From Clitopilus passeckerianus (lineage: Eukaryota; Basidiomycota; Agaricomycetes; Agaricales; Entolomataceae), in assembly GCA_944990035.1 (NCBI GenBank), contig CALYLX010000126.1, positions 2,294,001 to 2,358,000 on the forward strand: DNA of 64,000 nt. The letters are read 5' to 3'. The notes under the pieces were generated by a model. It had not been told where the DNA came from and searched no databases. It saw only the letters and a program-made list of their open reading frames with translations. The position numbers and the translations under genes are program-made. Position 1 is the stretch's first letter, and each line of letters opens with the position of its first letter. This document shows, in pieces, positions 58,254 through 64,000 of this stretch.

Positions 58254-59834
58254 ATGAGCCAAGATGTTGCAGAGCAAAATATTCAGATGTGGAAGGTCAA
58301 GAAACTCATCAAGAGTCTCGATGCCGCTAGAGGGTAAATCTTGGCGATCTCAGCTCCAGAGAACTCTGCCTGACTCTAGAATGTAGTGCCGGAACCTCTA
58401 TGATTAGCTTGATTATACCACCAAAGGTATGCTTTCCGATCTTCAGCTTTTGAGCAGGAACTCAGACGACGATTATTTCAGGATCAAATCTCAAGAGCAT
58501 CCGCTATGTTGACACAGGAATATGGAACCGCATCCAACATTAAATCTCGTGTCAATCGACTCTCCGTGCTTGCCGCTATTACCTCTACTCAGCAGAGGCT
58601 GAAGTTATACAATCGGGTACCTCCAAATGGTCTCGTGCTCTTCGTCGGCACCATCCTTACGGATGAAGGCAAGGAAAAGAAGGTCTCCTTCGATTTCGAG
58701 CCCCACAAACCCATAAACACGTAAGTCGTGCTGCGCATCCCGAAGTTGCCCGTTCTTATTCCGGGACTAGCTCCCTCTACCTTTGCGACAACAAATTCCA
58801 CACCGAAGCACTCTCTGAGCTCCTCGAATCGGACCAAAAGTTCGGCTTCATCGTCATGGACGGTAATGGCACCCTGTTCGGTACTCTTGCCGGAAACACC
58901 CGTGAAGTTGTCCACAAATTCACTGTCGACCTGCCGAAGAAGCACGGACGTGGTGGTCAATCTGCCCTCCGTTTCTCCCGTCTCCGTGATGAAAAAAGAC
59001 ACAACTACGTCCGAAAAGTTGCTGAACACGCTGTGCAGCACTTTATTACTGCCGACAAAGTCAATGTCGCCGGTCTGGTACTTGCAGGAAGCGCCGATTT
59101 CAAAACTGAACTCAGTCAGAGTGATATGTTCGATCAGCGTTTATCAGCAAAGATCATTAAGGTCGTTGATGTCAGTTACGGGGGTGAAAATGGATTTAAC
59201 CAGGTAAGATGTCAATTTTGTCCCCCCTGTTGACTCTGCCTAAACATATGTTCATAGGCCATCGAATTAGCCGCGGAATCTCTTGCCAACGTCAAATTCG
59301 TCCAGGAGAAGAAGCTTATTCAGAAGTACTTCGATGAAATCAGTCAGGATACTGGCAGATACTGCTTCGGTATTGATGATACTCTCAAAGCACTTGAGCT
59401 TGGTGCTGTAGAGACCCTTATTGTCTGGGAGAACCTCGACATTCAGCGGTATACGCTCAGGAACGCAGCAGGAGGTGTGTTCATAAACTTTTACGCGATA
59501 TATATGCATTCTGACTGATTTCATAGAGGAGATCATCGCATATATCAACAAGGACCAGGAGAAGGACCGCGAAAAGTTCATCGATAAGTCTACCGGCACC
59601 GAGATGGAGCAATCTAGCGAGCCAGTATCACTCCTCGAGTGGTTCGCCGAGAAATACAAGGAGTTCGGTGCTGCCCTCGAATTTGTGTCCAACAAGTCCC
59701 AAGAAGGCGCTCAATTCGTCAAGGGCTTCGGTGGCATCGGCGGTCTGCTCCGGTACAAGGTTGATATGGCGAACCTAGCTTCCGTGGATGACGATGAAGA
59801 CGAGTTCTATGACTCCGACGAGGAGACTGTCTGA
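58254..59834 (+). CDS. SUP45: Translation termination factor eRF1
   Basis: eRF1 reads all three stop codons in the ribosomal A site and triggers peptide release with eRF3. Six exons (58254-58333, 58387-58426, 58482-58720, 58771-59203, 59258-59474, 59527-59834) encode 438 residues, the normal length. The N domain has [16 protein letters not shown] at residues 59-62 and YLCDNKF (YxCxxxF) at 123-129, all stop-codon recognition elements. The M domain has [11 protein letters not shown], with the catalytic GGQ at 181-183. The C domain follows to an acidic tail ([15 protein letters not shown]) that contacts eRF3. The key residues are standard, so ordinary decoding of all three stops is expected. Confidence 0.97.
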
Positions 59835-60691
59835 CGGTTTTGCAGGCTCTTCGGAGCCCTTCCTCATAAGGGCACGTCGGGAGGGCTGGAAGGATGGGGA
59901 GAGAAAGAACAGCGGTTGAGGGTGGAGTTGCCTCAACGATTTTTATTCAAAGGCAACAAATGCTATCGTTCTTGTGGATTGGGAGTTGGAGGTTGGATTT
60001 TCGGTTTAGCTAGCAGGCTGAGTCTGGGCCTAGGACTCAGTTTGTTGGTTTAAATCGAAACTGGTAGCTTTAATAACGAGGTATGATCCAAGTTTAATCC
60101 TTTGATCGTATTCGTGCTGAGGCTAACCTCACTTTTTTTATAGATGGATGGCTTCAAAGCGGGTCAAGATCTCTTAATCACATTGTCCATGTAACACCAT
60201 TGTTTATCTAATTCTGGCGAAGAGTTCTTACGTCTCACCTTGCTTACCCGTCCGGCTTCTGAACTCTAAGGCCAGGTAGACTGAGTGCTCTGTCTTGTTG
60301 GCTTCGTAATAATGACTTCTACACGAGTTTCATCTCATCTCATTTTATGATCGTGTACCTCGCTGCTGCAGCTGCACTGTGGTCCTCGTCGAGGTCAAGA
60401 TAGGCTAGCCCCGGATGGCCGAGGGGTAAACGGCGACCAGGTCCGGGCGCTTTACAACACCGCCGCCCCAGCACGTAGCGGTGTATAACACGCCGTGCCA
60501 TGAACCCAGATGGACATTTACTTTGAGGACCGCGGGCATGGTCTTCGTAGGAAATTGGAGGCAACACAAATGTTCATTCCAAACTCCCGTTGTCATTAAG
60601 ATTGGACCTTCTGTAACCGTTTATATTTCATTTGCATAGATTTGTTATATATGTAGACAGACCGCATTTGTCGCATGCATACTGCAACAAC
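59835..60691. other. Convergent intergenic region
   Basis: The 3' ends of eRF1 and of the amidohydrolase face each other here. A stretch at 60,415-60,440 resembles a tRNA A-box (GGATGGCCGAGGGG), but no B-box or cloverleaf follows. No gene is supported. Confidence 0.5.
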
Positions 60692-63600
60692 CTAGTCAGC
60701 ATTGAACGGAGGTAGTACCTGCTTCTTTCCCTTCAGAGGCCAGAGTTCCTCCATTGTCGAAGCATCCCAGAGTCTGCCACCTCTGACAACCAGCTTGGGG
60801 TTCCGAGTTTTCGAGGAAAGATCCCCGTCAAGCAGATCCGCGCCTGCTGGATAGACGATATAATCTGCAAGCTTTCCGGATGACAGAGAACCGATGGAGG
60901 AGAATAGGCCAAGCGTCTCTGCGGCAGCGGAGGTGGCGGCTCGCAAGGTCTGATGACACATGAGCATAAGGTTGGCCTGAGAAATGACACGGCGTACCTC
61001 ATAATTGCTTAAGCCTCCGCTTTGGGTGAAGAAGATCTCTTCGTGGTAGTTCAGACCGAGGGGAGGTTCTCCGTGAGCACCGATGTGGGCGTGTAGGCCT
61101 TTCTGCACCATCTTGGCGACGGAGCTTGAGGTGTTGAACAATTGATAAGCTGTAGCATGGCTTAGCATGAATATCCGCGAGGGGAGGGTGAGGATCGTAG
61201 GCTTACAGTTCAGTGGCCGCGAGGTTGACTCTGATAAACCTTGAAGGGTGTCGTGGCGATGGAATTTCCTGAGCCTGTGATGCATTCAGCAAAGCGATGG
61301 CTTAAGCAAATGTATACACTTACTTTGGATCATTGGGTAGATCTTCTGTTGCCCACACGTACTGTTCTCCGAAGGCACCGCCATAGTTGACGATGTGCGT
61401 GGGCGTGTTTCCGGTTCCGCTCAGGGCGAAGAGGGTGATAATGTCATCAAAGAGCACGGGAATGGGTAGAGCATGCTCGACGGTGGTCATGCCTGAGGTA
61501 ACAGATTTTGAGTCTTAAGGCTGATTTGAATGAACAATATCCACGCACCATCCAAGATGTACGTTAGGTCCCATTCGAGATTCATACCACCCTCAGGAAC
61601 ACACATCATTCTCAACTTACGGGCTTGAGATAGTAGACGTTGTCGAGATGCCCTGGAAAGGGTTCAGCTGGCATCTCGAGGTTTAATACACGACTCATAC
61701 CTCGACGGGAGATTGTAGTTCTTGTACGAAATCCCAGCAGGTCCGCCTTCCACCTTGATCCTCACAAGGGCTGCCCGTGCTTCATCATCGTCAGCAATAT
61801 CTTGGTGAATACTAGGTTCACCAGCTCCGTAGATTACGTCGCCAACTGTGAAGATACGAGGCCCAATGATTCCTCCATTTTCTACTCGGTTGCGTTCGAT
61901 TTGTCCATCAACATTGTCTGCACTCGGGCTATGACTCCTGTCAGCACACGAAATACGGCGGAGGAAATAGGTTGTCCATACTTGTGAAGAGTTGTGACAC
62001 CGTAAGCGAGGAACGTTTCAAGCTCCCAAGAAGCGGACGGGTAACGGTCACTGAACCCGTTCCAGTGAGCATGGACGTCGATATAGCCGGGAACAACGTA
62101 ACCTAGCCAAAACTCAATTAGTTCTGTTCATCCCAGTGGTTATGCCCCCCTACCTCCTTCCGCATCGATCACGGTGGTCGAGGGGTCAGCGAGGATGGCT
62201 TCGACCCCAGTTCCGTTCGTTCCAGCGTATTGAATGACGCCACCTTTGGTTACAAGAACGCCCTTGGGAATAAGGTCCCAGCGTTCCTCTCCAGACTCCA
62301 TGGTAAGGAGGGTTGCATTATGCACGACAACCCTGTCATTGCCTCCAGAGTCCCGTTTGAGGCGTGCAACCTCTGTTGAATGTTCAATGAAGACTTCTTG
62401 GTATTCGACGAGTGTCTTGACACAGTTGATGCCAAAGTTGCGTGTGTCGGCTTTGATTTCAGGACTGCACTGGCCGACCTTGGAGACTTCGAGGGAGTGG
62501 AGGTAAGGACCTATGCAGAACGTTGAGTGGGGTTACTTGGTGCTCAAACTAGCATGGAACGAACCTAGGAACCAGAAAAGCTTCTTTCCATCTCTGCTGA
62601 AAGCCAAACTATGCCCGCCATCCAAGCTGACCCTAGCCAGCCCTTTAGTTGCATTTCCGGGCTTGCTCCACACTGCTTCGCCCTCCTTAATGCCCCTGCT
62701 GCCTGGGGCCACATAGACCTGGAAGAAATCAACGAAAGCAATGTTCCCCGCTTCAACCCCGTCGTCCAATGTAGTGACAAGCTCGGACGACATTCTGCCT
62801 GTAACAAGATCCGTGTGTGTGTAATCGCCATTCTTGTTGGTTCCGGCAGCGAGGTCGATGACGAAAGCACGGTCAGATTGTTGAACTAGGAGTTTCTTGC
62901 TGACCTCAAAAAACCTCATCTTAAGCTTTCCGTCGTCAGAGTTGATTTCTGTCTTGATAAGTCGAAGGTTCTTGACTTCAATCTTCTGGCTTTCCTTCGT
63001 TCCTTTAGCGGGAAGCGCAATCTCTCCGATATATAGGCCAGTGTTGCCGGTGGCCAACACATCACCTGTCAATTCATTGCCTCCGCTCTTGACAAATGCA
63101 ATCTTCCTGTGGTCTCCAGGGCATTCGCAAAGAATGGGGGAGAAGTATCGTCCAAGAGCAATCCCGGTAACTTCATGGGCAACCCCGGATGACAGATCGG
63201 CAATCTCGAAAGAGGAGAATCGGGTATTTGACCAACGGGCGTGCAGGACGAGGTGAGAAGCGCCATGAACGAAAGTCGGGGAATAATACGCTGATGACTC
63301 TTGAGCTACCGGAACCTTGGCGGCTTCCTTCGTGTCGATCTTCTGGAGGTACGTAGCACCAGCAGCTTGGAAAACCGCTCGGCTTCCGTCATCGTCCACC
63401 CTCAGATCTTTGAAGGCATACACCCTCTGTGTATCTTCTTCAGCTTCCTTCTTCAACACATCAAATTCGTGATGAAGGGTGTCCGCCAAACGCTTCTCGA
63501 TATGCGCATTGAAATGGATCTGGGAAGGAGCAGCTGAAGCAGCCACCCGTTCACCATCAGAGTTTGTCGTGAGGGGTACTGTGTAGATTTGGCCAGCAGC

Positions 63601-64000
63601 CCAGATAATGATAGCGTCGTCGGAAGGGGTGAAGCCAAATGACGGGTAGGTGCCCATGGGAGCCGAGCTGGAGGAGACATCGTACGTCAATCCATACCAG
63701 ACGTTGTGTATGGAGCCTGTGTTGAGATCTTTGAGAACCAGCGCTTGCTTGTCCCGGACGCGGCGGACGAATGCAAGGGTACGTCGGTCCCTGGAGATCT
63801 CTGGTCGGCTTGCGCCCCCGGGGAAAGCGTCAACGATAGTCTCGGTGGCGCCAGATGTGATGTTCTTCTGGAATATAGAATAGATACCATTGTGAACATC
63901 TAGCCGAAAGAAATTTGCTTCAAATACACTTTTGGACGTTGTACAATGAGCGCACCTTTGCTATAGTCATACGCGCTGGCGTCTTTGACATTTTTTGCAA
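60692..64000 (-). CDS. Beta-propeller amidohydrolase, N-terminus beyond the right edge
   Basis: A metal-dependent hydrolase with an N-terminal TolB/PD40-type propeller; substrate unknown. Visible exons: 64000-63956, 63899-62565, 62510-62154, 62102-61982, 61928-61701, 61652-61549, 61492-61324, 61274-61207, 61149-60998, 60949-60692. The first ~480 visible residues carry propeller blades (TLAFVRRVRDKQALVLKD, FTPSDDAIIIWAAGQIY, HSLAFSRDGKKLFWFLG). The hydrolase barrel starts with YVVPGYIDVHAHWNGF, whose HxH binds metal. It continues with GMTTVEHALPIPVLFDDI, GLHAHIGAHGEPPLGLNYHE, and the typical ETLGLFSSIGSLSSGKLADY end. The C-terminus is KQVLPPFNAD. Exon joins keep the frame. The start, and any signal peptide, are outside the window. 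Confidence 0.88.

Noticed and set aside
60407..60500. tRNA-like A-box GGATGGCCGAGGGG
   Set aside because: No matching B-box, T-loop or acceptor pairing follows within 100 bases.

Overview
The window is nuclear DNA of a filamentous basidiomycete, most likely a mushroom-forming agaricomycete. The genes are intron-rich, with many introns of about 42-80 bases, GT-AG ends and occasional micro-exons. The gene content is ascomycete/basidiomycete housekeeping mixed with families typical of agaric genomes: F-box proteins with an N-terminal coiled coil, AIG1/GIMAP-like GTPases and a probable DUF6593-type protein. All exon models were built by hand from open frames, splice signals and recognised family motifs. 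Where I quote a protein length, the exon sum is divisible by three.

Layout. Bases 1-12,700: the end of an unknown gene, SER1 (phosphoserine aminotransferase), an intron-containing tRNA-Ser(GCU), an F-box gene with a decayed F-box relic beside it, MIP1 (mitochondrial DNA polymerase gamma) and two small unknown genes. Bases 12,900-22,700: HAT1 histone acetyltransferase, a DUF6593-like gene, SCAP (sterol-sensing SREBP chaperone, six exons) and an acidic nuclear-type protein. Bases 23,200-28,000: PDX1 (E3-binding subunit of pyruvate dehydrogenase), a tail-to-tail paralogue of it that has lost the lipoyl lysine, and an unclassified gene. Bases 28,000-32,400: empty DNA, then glutathione reductase GLR1 with an in-frame, non-AUG, mitochondrial-type leader upstream.

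Bases 32,400-40,400 are an 8 kb gene-poor stretch holding at most degenerate or small secreted-type frames. A large serine-rich protein gene follows at 40,425, then 3.5 kb more of gene-poor DNA. Bases 45,800-64,000 are gene-dense again: RAD1 (9-1-1 clamp), a PI-PLC X-domain protein, a MIF-family protein, an unknown protein, a tandem GTPase array (two genes plus relics, one gene carrying a duplicated P-loop exon), POP7/Rpp20 divergent from SUP45/eRF1, and a beta-propeller amidohydrolase running off the right edge.

Nothing here is an operon or a recognisable secondary-metabolite, CRISPR-like or viral system. The most unusual observations are the lipoyl-less PDX1 paralogue, the GTPase whose reading frame appears to require a second P-loop exon, and the cryptic mitochondrial leader of GLR1.
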